The notes below the pieces were generated by a model, which ran no database searches, was not told where the DNA came from, and was given only the letters and a program-made list of their open reading frames with translations. Positions 33,447 through 46,800 of a stretch of 64,000 nt of DNA are shown here, in pieces (the first letter of the stretch is position 1; each line of letters opens with the position of its first letter). The stretch comes from Helicoverpa zea (taxonomy: Eukaryota; Arthropoda; Insecta; Lepidoptera; Noctuidae). The stretch lies in the NCBI RefSeq assembly GCF_022581195.2, contig NC_061459.1, forward strand, positions 6,014,001 to 6,078,000, in the 5' to 3' direction. Made by a program: the position numbers and the translations under genes.

Positions 33447-34163
33447 GTGTGGCCAGTAGTGTTGTATTTAGTATTCTTATTCGATTTGGTCATTAGTCGA
33501 TTTGGCTAAGTTCATTTTTTTTCTAATAATGTTTCCATTCATAAATTAATAATCAACTTACACAACACTCCAATTCTTTGGAATTTTATTGATTTTTAGA
33601 GGGTGATTTTAATTAAAAAAAAAAATCGTAAAATTGCACAATTTTATTGATCGTCTAGGAAGCTCCTACGGCTTGGCCGTGACTTAACCATGAACGCGCG
33701 ACGGAGGTGCGCGGTGCTCCAATGGAGGCTAATACTTATAGTCTTCTGCTTGAAAATTAGCCACAAGACACTATCAAATTTCGCGTAAACTGTAGCAAAA
33801 TGTTTGAGAATTCACTGACCCTTTTAAATTTTACTTATAAGGAACTCCCTAGACGACGAACGTTTACCTATTTTGCTCTATCGACAGATCCGACTAGTGT
33901 TAGCAATCTGTGTTGAAGACAGCACAGTGATTTTTTGCGATTATGGCACAATATTTGTGTTTGGTCTAAGATTTCACGCAGCTCGCAATAAATCAATATT
34001 TTTTAAGAACCTATATTTTGATCATAATAAATAAATGTCATAGGTTATCACTATCCTATCAGTGTTGCAAGGCGTGACAGTGTGTGTTCCAAAATATAGA
34101 TCTACTAATTTATTTTTGCTAGAAAAGACATATAATATCCTAATATAAGGGTAAGATGAGTAT

Positions 34164-34295
34164 CCGTCAGTTGCAGAAAGCTCCATTAAAGTTAAAGCTT
34201 CTTTAAATCTATTACTGACTCTTTCTTTGTCAACAAGATAAAAAGTGTTGATTTAATGAAGCTTTAATTTTAATGGACCTTTGTGCAACTGACGG
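34164..34295. repeat. Short palindromic MITE (CCGTCAGTTG ends), copy 1
   Basis: A 132-bp element with ends CCGTCAGTTGCAGAAAGCTC and the complement of CCGTCAGTTGCACAAAGGTC. The body has 'aaagttaaagcttctttaaa' and the complementary 'atgaagctttaatttt'. A second copy is at 53607-53745. Confidence 0.8.
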
Positions 34296-34536
34296 TAAGT
34301 CATGCAAGTATGACGACGCACGCACGTACGCGACATATGTTAGGTGTACTCGGTGTTACCCAAATCAGTAATAAATAAAAGCTAAAAACATAGCTAATCA
34401 TCTAAATAGAGTTAGGTTGATAGTTAAGATTATTAACATTGGAGCAGCAGCTTGTCTTGTCTGTATATCGGAACACACACTGAAAAATCCGCTTCAAGTT
34501 TTTTTTGCTATGCCGAGGTCACCTTCACCGATTTTA

Positions 34537-34740
34537 AGGCTGATTTACATTGAGTCAGTAACTGACGTCAGTCCACTGACAAGTCAGTGCTGACCCGGCA
34601 CTGCCATCGTGTAAATTGGTTTGAAGTCAGTACAGTACTACTGACGGAACACTGACACTACACTGACTTCGTGTAAATTGCACGCGTCAGTTTTCGGCGC
34701 CTACACTGACGTCAGTTACTGACTCAATGTAAATCAGCCT
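34537..34740. repeat. MITE with TTA target duplication (AGGCTGATTTACATTGAG ends)
   Basis: A 204-bp element with perfect 36-bp inverted ends (34537-34572 and 34705-34740) and TTA at 34534-34536 and 34741-34743. CAGT/ACTGAC motifs recur throughout the interior on both strands. It lies 120 bp upstream of the transaldolase start codon. Confidence 0.88.
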
Positions 34741-34859
34741 TTATGATTGTGTGTATGACGTTTATATAGTCAATTCAATCGTTTTTATTCACGCTCCACT
34801 TATTAGCGTCGAGTGATTGTATTAACACTTTCAGGTTCCGTTCAGGTAAAATCTTCAGT

Positions 34860-37609
34860 ATGAGTGGTGAACCCCAAGCGAAACGTACCAAAATGAGCGC
34901 CCTAGAGCAGTTAAAACAATATTGTACGGTGGTGGCCGATACCGGTGATTTTGAAGGTTAGAAATAATTATATTGTTTTCTTTATTTTATGAAAGTTAGA
35001 ATTTCGGAGCAGGTCAAGTTCCCCATGACTTGTTTATAATAACGACACACGATCTGACCTCGTAATAGGTTATTGAAAGTTCCGACCCGTAATGTTGGGA
35101 AGGTAGAATAATGTAATTTTTTATGTTCTATATAAAAATATGATATGGAATTTGATTTATAAGTCTAAATACTTCTTATTATAAGCTCGCATTGAGTGAA
35201 AATGCTTTTAAAAAGATACCTTCATATTAAGCAAGATTCAACAAGGAGAGGTCAGGGTCATCCACATGTTTCAATTAAGTTTCTTACAGATATAATAGAT
35301 TTTTTAATGAGAATAAATATAATATTTTTTATAATGTCTGGGCCATAGTTTAATTAAATGTCAAATGTTGCAGCAATGAAGGAGTACAAACCAACAGATG
35401 CTACTACAAATCCAAGTTTGATATTGTCTGCGGCTGCCATGGAGCAGTACCAGCATATACTTGATAAAGCCATCAAATATGCGAAGGAGGTTGGCAGGTA
35501 TGTGGTACTGTTTCTTTTGAGTTCTCTTTGAAATAAGTAGAATAATTTATTGAGCAAGGCATGCATATTTATGTTCAACTTGTAGGAATGTCATTGCCAA
35601 CAATTTAATATCTAAGTTATTCTACATTATACTTTCAGCACTGTGGAAGAGCAAGTAGCAGAGACCCTGGACATGCTCAGTGTATTGTTTGGTTGTGAGA
35701 TACTTAAGATCATTCCTGGGAGAGTCTCTGTGGAAGTTGACGCCAGGTAATTAAATATTTATGTACCTGAAATATAAATATTTCTTTGTTAGAAACTTAT
35801 TTAACCAATTTCTTATTATTAGCCTAGTTTTTAAAATTACTTTTACATTAATACAAAATGCAAAATATTCTTAATACCACAATACAGTTTTAATCAGTAT
35901 ATTACTACTACTAATTATCATTGATATCTTATCTAAATGCTTATTAGAAAATAACATTGTATTATGTAATCAATTATTTACATTGCATGCTGATTGCATT
36001 CTTCATTAAAATGTTAGTATAGTAGCAAGATACAAGTTTGCTATAACGCTGCAACATCTTTGTTTTCAGATTGTCCTTTGATAAGGATGCCAGCATATCC
36101 AAGGCTATCAAGCTGATCAACATGTTTGCTGAATATGGCATTAAGAAGGAACGCATTCTAATAAAGTTGGCTTCAACTTGGGAAGGCATCCAAGCAGCAA
36201 GGTAACAATTGGTATTTGAATTAGAAAAATGTTTTAAAATGTCTTATGTGTACTAAATGTGTGTAGTTCTTCCTGTGTATTTAGTTCTTTCAACTATTGA
36301 CAGAAGTTTTGTTCCCACCTACAACAAGAAATGAGAGCTGACATCCCCAACAGCTTTCAATCATACAGCAAAATAACTCACTTGTTTGCTTCCTTTCTGT
36401 GTAATATTATGCCCCATTTTAAGATATAAACTATCATAACATAAACTATTGACCTGATAATACTTATGTATCAATAACAAGAACTTAAGTTGTAGTTTAT
36501 AAAATGTTATCCAAACACGGGATCAATCTTTTAATTTTATATTTTTACTTTATAGAGAATTAGAGAAAAAACATGGAATCCACTGTAATTTGACCTTGCT
36601 GTTCTCTTTGTACCAAGCTATTGCTTGTGCTGAAGCTAATGTCACCCTTATATCACCATTTGTTGGAAGAATTCTGGATTGGTAAGTTTAATTTATTCAG
36701 CACACAAGATTTAAGTTTTTACATTTTATACTTGGATGTACAGAATTTTACCATTAAAGTATTTTGAAGGATTTGCTGTGCTTAACTCTCACTCTGTAAT
36801 AATGTTCTGAGCCAGTTGGACACACAAACAGCGATCATATATGACTAGCTAAATTGTGTTGTACATACTCAGTGGTGCGATGATAAGATAGGACATAACA
36901 TGTTGTAGGTATGTTGAGCACACAAAGAAGACATATGAAGGTAAAGAAGACCCTGGCGTCGTGTCAGTCACTCGCGTATACAATTACTACAAGAAATTTG
37001 GCTACAAGACTCAAGTGATGGGAGCATCTTTCCGTAACACTGGCGAGATTCGCGAGCTAGCCGGCTGCGACCTGCTTACCATCAGCCCTAAGCTTTTACA
37101 AGAGTTGGCATCCAGTGAGCAACCACTGAAGAGAGTGAGTTTAATACCTTTTTGATTCATTATAAGAGAGCATCATGAAGTCATTAGTTTATCTTCAATC
37201 TATGAAATCTTGCATAGTAACATTACTTTGCGATTTTTGTATTAACGTCAGAATTTCGTTTACTGCTTCGTCATAAGCGTATTTTTGCATTTGAATGTCT
37301 CTCTAAATGCATGGTTGAGGATAATTTTGTACTTTTATTGATGCATAAAAACAAAGAAAAACTATCTTGAACATTAAATTAACCACATTGTAACAAAATT
37401 AATTATATTTTGTCTGTTTACAGGTTCTGGACCCAAAGTTTGCTGCTCAGTGTGACATGGAAAAGATTTCCCTAAGCGAGTCGCAGTTCCGTTGGCATCT
37501 TAATGAAGATCAGATGGCTACTGACAAACTTTCGGACGGAATCAGGAAATTTGCTGCTGACACAAGAAAACTTGAGACTCTTATCAAAGCTCTATTGGCT
37601 AAGAAGTAA
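34860..37609 (+). CDS. Taldo: Transaldolase
   Basis: Pentose phosphate pathway enzyme that moves a three-carbon dihydroxyacetone unit from sedoheptulose 7-phosphate to glyceraldehyde 3-phosphate; cytosolic. Seven exons, 34860-34956, 35374-35497, 35639-35746, 36070-36201, 36556-36681, 36909-37134 and 37424-37609, all GT-AG and phase-consistent, give 332 residues. The N-terminal signature DATTNPSLIL is present. The Schiff-base lysine is K142 in RILIKLASTWEGIQAAR. Other family blocks: NLTLLFSLYQAIACAEA, LISPFVGRILDWY, KTQVMGASFRNTGEIRELAG and CDLLTISPKLLQEL. Length and lysine number match the human enzyme. An AATAAA follows at 37693. Confidence 0.97.
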
Positions 37610-37692
37610 ATATGAAAAAGAAAAATGCACACTAACTGGGGTTAAGAGGCACAATTAGGCTAAGCTTAAATTTAAGCATAAGGAGTGATTTA

Positions 37693-37698
37693 AATAAA
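37693..37698 (+). terminator. Poly(A) signal of transaldolase
   Basis: AATAAA 84 nt after the stop codon, followed by a T-rich stretch. Confidence 0.6.
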
Positions 37699-40600
37699 TT
37701 GTTTTTCATATATTTTTACGAGGTTTTCTTGAGGTTTTTTTATATGTGTTATTTTTACATTGTTAATTAGATAACTTCCTATTGTATTCCATTTTCTATT
37801 ACTAACCTGTTGTGTGTGTGTGTGTAACACACCTGTTGTGTTGTAAAAAGGGACCGCAAAATTAGTACATTCCAGTACAAATTGTTGTATAAATCTTTAT
37901 TGGAGGGTTTAGAAGATACCTATTAAACTATTTTCAAAAATTGCAATATTTTTTTTTGAATCAAAACGTTCCTTCGTGTGGATTGTCTGTATTTTACACG
38001 TTCTGCAGGGCCGATTCTAGGAAAATTGGCAATAAATAGCTATTGTAACATAGAGCTATCAAAAGATAGACATTATCATTTCCCAGTACATTTTTAATTT
38101 TTTAAAGGAAAGGAAATATCAATTTACGATTTCGAGAAATTTTAACGTTTACGCAGCGTAGGTGTTTAGCGGAAGCTAAAGTAATATAATTATGTGGCTA
38201 ATTTGCTTCCAACATTTTGAAAACAATTTAACATTTAAGCTAGCTTCAAGTTAGTTCCAGAGTTTAGCGCCAAAAAAACTTAATAGGTACTCTCTTCGGC
38301 TGAATTATATCAGTACAGATTTTTTATATATCCAGTAAGTATTTTTTACAATGACAAAGTTTGATACAAATATTCTTACTGGATATTGAGTTCTCCGAAT
38401 ATTGCATTTCTCGCACGCATTGTCCTTAATAAAATCATTGCAACGCCATCTATCGGGTATGGAGCTAACTGTCAACTGATAGTGTTGCTAGTTATATAGT
38501 GTGTTGTGTTGTGATATGTTACTTCTTTAACTCATTAAATTAATTAATTAGATATATCTTTTGATTGAATGAACTTATTCTGACGAAACTAAGATTAAGT
38601 TATAGAATATCCCAAGATGGTGACATTTTCCTTATAAACGCTGTCTACATTGAATTCGTGGAATTTACGTGACTTATGCACAAACATATAAACACAAAAA
38701 AAAAAATGCTGGAGATTAGGAAATTGTTGAAAGTGTTCAAAGCTCAGGAAGAGGTAGTGGCATCCTTATTCCTTGGTGCCTGTGTGCCGCACACTTGGTA
38801 CACGGAGGCGGCTCGGCCCTGACGACAGTTTAGGAACAAGATCTTAATATGTATAGAGATTCTAAGACTTTTTGAATGGAAATCAACATAGAGTCAATAA
38901 AGAAAAGAGAGGAGGAAAATACGCAAAAATCAATTCAAATATTTTTCCAATAAAAATGCGAAGAATAATTAGACAAACATTTCAATTGAAATAACTTTCG
39001 GAATCTTCTTCCTGACCTATTCCCAATTTATTCCCATCTTTCTTGTCACTCGACATACTGACCACTAATGGAATACAACGAAAAAAAATACTTAGGGGTA
39101 TTCAGATATTAGGTACCTACCGCGAATCTTGATACTGATGATACTCGTAATTGATCGTTAACCTAGCTGGATAATAAATAAATATATTTGAATCGACTGC
39201 TATTTCATTATTCATTTTCGAAAAGCTGTATCTTGAAGGAAATTCGTTGTATGTACGTACAGTACGAAAGAAAATCCAGCAATTTGTAGCGAAATAATTT
39301 TTTTCAAAGAAAAAGTTAAAATAAAATGCACCCTGAAGAAGAAGTACTTGGAAATTTTATTTAATTTTCAAATCTGCCTAGCCTATTCCCAACTATGTAT
39401 ATTGAGGTTGGTTTCAAGTCTAACCAGATGCAAACTGAGTACCAGTGTTTTATATGGAGCGACTCTGACCTCCATGACTCGTTTGTATACCCGGGCAACC
39501 TGATATGCCTTGGCAAGACTGTTTGTCAGACTTTCTGGCTTCTGAGTACCCGTAACGACTGCCAATCTTGTTCAAATGGGTAAATGAAGGATATGTGTTA
39601 TTAAAGCATCCCCGAAAATCTGAGAAATACAAACCACCGCAATTTGTGTTTTTCTGCACCGCAATAATCGCTCGTTTCTGAATTGTATGTAGGTAGTTTT
39701 TGGTTTCGTAAAAAGTTTTTCTCTAGGTCGCCTAATATGTTTTATTTCTTTTAAATATAGTATAGTTCTCTTCTACCCTATGTATGTTTACAACTTACGA
39801 CAGTAGCCCGCAGATTTTCAGGGTTCCCATCATCAGACCCTGGACCGCTTGGGAAGTTCCATTGCAACAAAAAAAAAATCGAATTGGTTGGTAAACGAGT
39901 ACCTAGATGGAGATACGCGGGAACAAACATCTGAATTGAGACCCTCCTTCTCTTTTTGAGCAGTCGGTTAAAAATGAAAATCAGTATAAGAAAATAATAT
40001 TATGTAGGTAGAATTATGTAATACATTATCTGAAATTGAACCGAAGTTAATATTGCCGTCGTTTCTTGCTACGCCTCGCTACGAAATATGCTACGAAAGC
40101 TTACGGCTACAGATGTATTGATTAAGTTAAATAATAATGGGATTTTGGTGATTTGTTTTTAATATAAATAATTATGTATGTATGTACTTTCGATCATTAT
40201 GTTTGTCGATTCTTTACCCTACATAAGTAGATATGCATAGCGTAGTGTTACTTTTATTTCCTAGGTGACGATCGTAATCCTGGTGGATATGTAATTATTT
40301 TTACAGGACTGTAAAATTACTTGTACGGTTTCAGATAACAGTACTTCTAATTTTCGATGTGCGGTTCGCATGAAGGTACTCGTACCCATTGTATATTTGT
40401 ACATGGACAGACTCCTGTAAGTTGTATTTCACCGCCATGGTAATTTCATATCAAATGAGCGTTAACTATGTTCCTATGAGTGATAATCAAGAAAATTTCC
40501 ATATTATTATGTATTAGTGAAGAAAATGTTCACAAGGGGGTGAAGAAGCGCGCGGGGGCGGCGGGGGCGGAGGCTTGATATTGACCTAGATGTTCATTCA

Positions 40601-40889
40601 GAGTTCGGTCGATGCGAAACTTGACATCTGCGCGTTCCTGCGTTTTGTATTTTTCGATTTAATGTTCACTTAACTCGCTCGGTTTTTGATTAATTTCCTC
40701 TAAACTACTTGGTTCTAGTATCCACTCGACTTGTAAAGTATTCAATGGTATTCGTAGTTCAGTTGTAGTGAGTGTGATGTTCAGTGCGAGACTCGGTGTT
40801 CCTTGTGTCATTGGCGTGCTGCTGACTGCCGATGTAAAGCCTGAGCAGCGATGTTTGTTCAAATAGTTTCCTTTTCTATTTAGTTTAAC
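37699..40889. other. Intergenic region between transaldolase and the SLC6 gene
   Basis: Mostly AT-rich without coding frames. A SINE fragment lies at 39405-39580, and a short GC-rich patch at 40544-40577 may mark the SLC6 promoter or CpG-like start region. The last ~250 bp are probably the SLC6 5' UTR. Confidence 0.4.
39405..39580 (-). repeat. tRNA-derived SINE body fragment
   Basis: Shares the blocks 'gagtaccagtgttttat', 'gagcgact', 'tgacctcc' and 'gtaacgactgccaa' with the SINE at 28903-29323, in the same orientation. Both ends are missing. Confidence 0.7.
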
Positions 40890-43800
40890 ATGTCTAAGTC
40901 ATCTAAAACACCAAAGACCCAGATACCTGCAGTGGCAAAGGATATTTCAGCAATGGATACAAAAATCGCTGATGTGAGTTTCTATTGCCCTGTCTTAGAA
41001 GTAGATTCCTTAAACGGGACCTTTTTCTAAAAGTAATGATATGGGAAAAATGTTTGTTAATTACAGTTTAATTATTACAAACTCGAAAAGGTTTATAGGT
41101 CTTTTCGATATGTAGGTCATATGGTACATGGAGGTATCTACTTACATATATCTTTCATATACTTGCTTATGTCTCGTAACAATGACGATGTTGAGTGGAG
41201 ACGGCGCATCATGCTTGCCATCAGCTGATTCACGTTATGAATTAAATAAATGGTTTCACTGGTTTATTATTTAGTTTGCTTTGGCATAGCTACGTTTGAA
41301 TGTAATAATTGACTCTTATGAACAATAGTGGCCATTATAGTCTTATAGAAACCTACTTGTTTTACAGTGCAAACATTTTTTTCATATTATTTTACCATTA
41401 ATTTCATTGATTTGTCAAAAGAAAGTCTCAAATCCGAAACTTTATGATTACCTTTTGGAGCAAATCAAATTAGAATAGTCAAGAAGTTAAATATATACTG
41501 ACTTTTGACGGAGGGCACCCCGTTCGGTTATATGAACGTGTTTATTACACAGGTAAAATTATACATCGTTTCATTTGTGTGTAAAGTAGGCCATGTGGTC
41601 CCCGGCGAAGAATGAAATGAACCACTCCACAACTTCCCGTGTATAAGAGTCTACCTACACGAGTAGGTATATAAGAGGCATCTAATTGGTTCCATTAGCA
41701 TTCACTTTACACTAATACTTCCATAAAGGCTTTGGTTATTGCTGTTTCGTCTCAATATTAAACAATTTAAAACAATTTTTCGGAGTTTGATATAGCGTGA
41801 TGAATAAAAATATTTTGTCGTTGACCAGAGCAAAGATGAATTAAATCCAGAGCCAGCGGCAGAGGATGCAGAACCAGCACGTGGCAACTGGACTGGAAGA
41901 TTTGACTTCTTATTGTCACTGCTGGGCTACAGTGTGGGCTTGGGCAACGTTTGGCGGTTCCCCTACTTGTGCTATAACAACGGAGGAGGTATTTAATTTT
42001 GTTCCGAACAGCTCTAACTGTTTCTGAAAAGTCGCGTGAAATGAACGATCCGCAGGACGCACCGTTGTCTATATTGTATTGTTTGGTGTTTATGAGACAG
42101 ATAACTAAAAAATGATTCCTTTTTAAACAAATGCATATTTTTGCAAAATTATTTGAAAGTTTTTATTAAATCTCAATTGAAAATCGTATATTTTACGAAT
42201 AAACTTGAAGTAAGACAACATCTATCCAAAATCACTTTACACGTTTAGTATTGTAGAAATGTCGTATGACTATCTAACATTTTCATTTGTTTCAGGCGCT
42301 TTTCTCATTCCGTTTACTGTGATGCTTATAATTGCTGGTTTGCCTCTGATGTTTATGGAGCTATCATTTGGGCAGTATGCCGCGTTGGGTCCTGTGGCCG
42401 TGTACAACAAATTCTGTCCACTCTTCCAAGGACTTGGTTATGGCATGGTGATAGTCTCCAGCATCGTCATGCTGTACTATAATCTGATCATAGCATGGAC
42501 AATTTACTACATGGCTGTGTCCTTCATGAGCATTTTCTATCAACTGCCGTGGCAGAATTGTGATGCAGAATGGAGTACTGAACGTAAGTAGAGTTTCTTT
42601 TTTCTAGTTGGATCAAAAATATTTAAGAAAAGCTCAATTTTACAAAAGGATAAAAAGTAATTGCTGTTCAAGTCTGCGCAATATAGACTACAAAGTAGAG
42701 ACTACTAGAAATAGTATTTCTGTTAGACTGTTAAGTATTATGTAGGCTCAACAGATTTGCGAGGTTTGAGATCGTTTGTTATTTATTTCAGATTGTTATT
42801 CTTATGAGGAGGCAGACAGCTGTGAAGCGATTAATGGAACATACTACCTGAGAAAGTGCTTCAATCAAACCTATGCTCTATTACACAATATTAACGCGCT
42901 AGCTGAAGGGGCACTTCGACGACCTCCAGCCGAAGAATATTTCACGTAAGTAGCTTCGTCGTAGATAAAGGTGCTACCTTTATCTATAAAAATATAGAGC
43001 ACTAGAGGTCCAGAATAGAGTTTCAATAGATATTCTTTAGCAGCTGTGTTTGCCAATTAATCTGTTGAAGATGGCAAGGAAGACCTTTTTAACCGACATC
43101 CCATAAGGCAGGACGTTCTCAGCTCTGTTGATTATATTTACCACGTATTCACGTATTTAGATATTTGTTCTTTTTATATGTTCCGACTTCTTGAGTGATG
43201 TAGATAATACGTATTTTTTTTGTTTACAATTTCATTCTTTTAGAAATCGTTTTTCTTTTGGAAAATTTATTTATTTGTTTGTTTGTAGAAATCAAGTACT
43301 GGGGCTTTCCTCCGGAATAGAAGAAACTGGTCAAATCCGTTGGGGTATGGCAGTTTGTTTGCTGGCAGCTTGGCTGATCGTGTTTCTTTGTTTGTGTAAG
43401 GGGGTACAGTCTTCTGGAAAGGTGAGACCAGCCAAAATATACAATTAACATTTGAGGCTTTTCAACTTTTAGAGAACATGACAAAAGCGGGTGAGAGAAA
43501 GCTGATAGTTGATGTATTGTTGTCAGTTACAGCAACGAGTATCACTGATCGTAACAATAACATATCGAGTTAATAGTAGCTAAATTGTTTTGGGAAGATA
43601 TCAAACGTCATTTTTTCAAAATAATTTAGGTGAAAAAGAATGAAGGTTGCCTAGCTTTATCCTTTTTTTATGATAAAATCACGTTACATTGGCAATTTTC
43701 TAAACAGTGAACAGAAATCAAGATTTATGTGTATGTGTATGTAAGATAAAATAGCCTCCGCTTTTTTTAGGTTGTCTATTTCACCGCCCTTTTCCCGTAC

Positions 43801-46800
43801 GTGGTACTGGTGATACTATTTTTCCGGGGAGTAACTTTACCTGGCGCATCGACCGGAATCCTTTTTTACCTGACTCCAGATTTCAGTCAACTACTCAATG
43901 CTCAGGTACTTACTATTTTTTTACTTGACTGCCAAAAAAGGTTAATGTTTATTTGCACGATATTCCATTATATTATAGCTTGTTTCAGCTGAAATGATTA
44001 GCCTCACTAACGCTTCCGCACTAAATTCGGTAGTGGGGAGCGTCATTTCAGCTTAGACGAGCTCGAGATATCAGTACTTCAAAACGTCCGAACTTTCATA
44101 TCAGATCCAGTAGTTCACGAGGTTAGCGCCTTGAAGAAAACAAAGGAATACTTCGGCTTTATAATATTAGAATAGATACTGTTGTGGAGGTAGACCACAA
44201 AGATTTTAATGGTTTTCTTCAGGAGAACATCATTTTTCTGAAACAAATTTCAGGTTTGGGGTGACGCCGCTGTTCAAATATTCTTTGCCTTAAGTCCTGC
44301 ATGGGGCGGTTTAATTACGTTGTCCTCTTACAACAAGTTTTCCAACAACTGCTACATGTAAGCCTCATTCATTATTTATTTTTCAAAAGTGACATCAATT
44401 GTTGAGGAAGTTTTATTTATATTTATCATTATTTTGCAGAGATTCGTTGATCGTTGCCGTGTCAAACATAGCGACATCGTTTTTTGCTGGGCTGGTAATA
44501 TTTTCTGTCATAGGATTTCTGGCACATGAACTGAATGTTGAGGTTGACCGAGTGGTCGATCAGGGCGCTGGACTTGCCTTCATCGTTTATCCTGAAGTAG
44601 TGACAAGACTACCAGTGTCACCTCTTTGGTCTATATTATTTTTTGTCATGTTATTAACGCTTGGACTTGACTCGCAGGTATGAACCTATTTTTTTTTTCT
44701 AATAGTAATTTAATATTTTTCATCCTAAATGTTATGTGCCTAAATCTGACTCTGTTTTTTTTTTAGTTTGCGTTAATGGAAACTGTAACAACTGCCATAC
44801 TGGACAGATTTCCCAATTTTCGTCAAAAGAAAGTTTGGGTCGTGTTGACGGTGGCTGTGTTTGGCTATCTTGGTGGCCTTATCTTCACAACAAATGTAAG
44901 ACCAATAATAATAATAACTTGAAAAACAACTAACAACATGGAATAATGTTATAAATAATAAGATGTTTATATATTTTCTAGAGTGGTATGTACTGGCTAC
45001 AATTGATGGATAAATATGCTGCTAATTGGTCGGTACTTATCATAGCTATTGGGGAGTGCATTCTAATAGCTTGGATCTATGGCGCAGAAAAGTTTTGCGG
45101 AGACATTCAGAGAATGATTGGTCGGCAGACCAAGCTCTGGGTGTTCTTCTGGAGTGCCATGTGGCGCATTATTACACCTGCTGCTTTAGTGGTAAGTTCT
45201 TGTATATTACCGTACACATTACTTGTAGAATTTCTTTATTTTATTTTTATATTTTGGTATATTTGGTCATCAGTTCATCCTGGTGTTCAACTGGATCGAG
45301 TATAAGCCGGCTTCTTATGGATACTATGTGTATCCGATGTGGGCAGATGCAGTCGGCTGGATCTTGGGTGTGCTGCCTGTAGTCGTGGTCGTGTTGATGG
45401 CTATCGATCAGATCTGCAGTGGGCCTGATGATTTGACCATTATGGAGGTATGTTAAACATGAGATATAATTATTTTGAATCTCATGTGTAAAATGTGAGC
45501 TTTTTTTTAAAAAAATGTATTTTTTTATATTGTAAATTATAAATCTGGTAACAATTACGATAACAGAAAGCAAGAGCGCTCTCGCGTCCTACAGAAGAGT
45601 GGGGGCCATCAGCGACAGCAGTGATGAGACACGAGTCGGAGCTGTCGCCGCCGGTGCTGCTGCTTCACGGCCGCCCGGTGCTTCGTGAGCGAGGTGCTTG
45701 ACCCCCGCACACGCATCCGCTTGTTGCTATGCGGAAGGTAAATACCACCTGTGTCATACCATGGTGGAGCAAAAAAAAAACCATTTAGATAGATTTGTTT
45801 GTTGGTACATGAGTAGGTACTATTTATGAGCAGCTGTCCCGTCAGGTAAGCACTAAACTTAAACTTTTAATTTTTTCCAGACGTCACAAGATGGTGGAGA
45901 TTCTTCTTCTATTACTAGTGGGATAGAAAATGAAATTAAAAAATCTGGAGCAATAATAAAAACCAAAAGAAATTCTATTAAACGAAAGGTTCAGAACTTT
46001 AGCCACGAATCTGATGACGCTGTTATAGAACCTCTCTTGCAAAAAGACAAAGAAAAAACCGAAACAATAAAGCCCCAAAGTGCCAAATTTAACCTTTTGA
46101 CAAAAACAAAGACCGATACTGATGGAAAAGGAAGTGACAAAGATAAATTAATAACAGATAAGAGTTCAGGGCTTTCTGATACTTCTGACATCAAGGATAG
46201 AGTTGTAGAAAGTTCTAACGTAAAAGACAATTCTGTTTCAAAATTCACAAGTTCTAATGCTCCCATACATAACCACATGAATACTAATGTCTTTAACAGT
46301 CATGATGGTCTTAAGGGTTACGTTGCACCTAAAAGTCAAATTCTTGTGGAAATTGATAATTCTAGGCAAGTTGGTTATAATCCAAGTCCATTAATATTTA
46401 CAACGGCAAAAATACACACTGATGGTAAAACTAAGCAAATGGAACCGGTTCAAATGACTCCAGTGCCCATATTATCAACAATCGAAGTAAGCGTAATTAA
46501 AAGTGGAATTAACACCGGTGAAACTTCGGGGCAAGTCAGTTCAAATATTAGTACAGGGTATTCAACTATTTCTCATAATGCTAAACCAATAACAGAACAG
46601 ATTATGAAACCTTTGCTTAATACACTGCAAAATAAAGAAATAGACTCAAAAATATTAATTTCAACAGAAAAGAAAACTGTTACAACTAATGCGCCAGATA
46701 AAATATCTCTATCATCTTTATCTAATAAGGAATCTACACTAACTCAGCCTAAATCTATCACAACTAGTAGTAAAGACAATGCAACAGAAAATAAGAATAC

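Larger units (their letters stand above)
33271..34859. promoter_or_regulatory. Divergent promoter region of Hsc70Cb and transaldolase
   Basis: The region separates the start codons of Hsc70Cb (-) and Taldo (+). It holds the heat-shock element at 33434-33446 and two MITEs (34164-34295 and 34537-34740). The Hsc70Cb 5' UTR is probably within 33271-33420. The Taldo 5' UTR lies between the second MITE and 34860, or is spliced. Confidence 0.5.

Noticed and set aside
43980..44060. Small inverted repeat around TTTCAGCTGAAATGA in SLC6 intron 6
   Set aside because: Short, imperfect and without flanking duplications; not distinguishable from chance in AT-rich intron.
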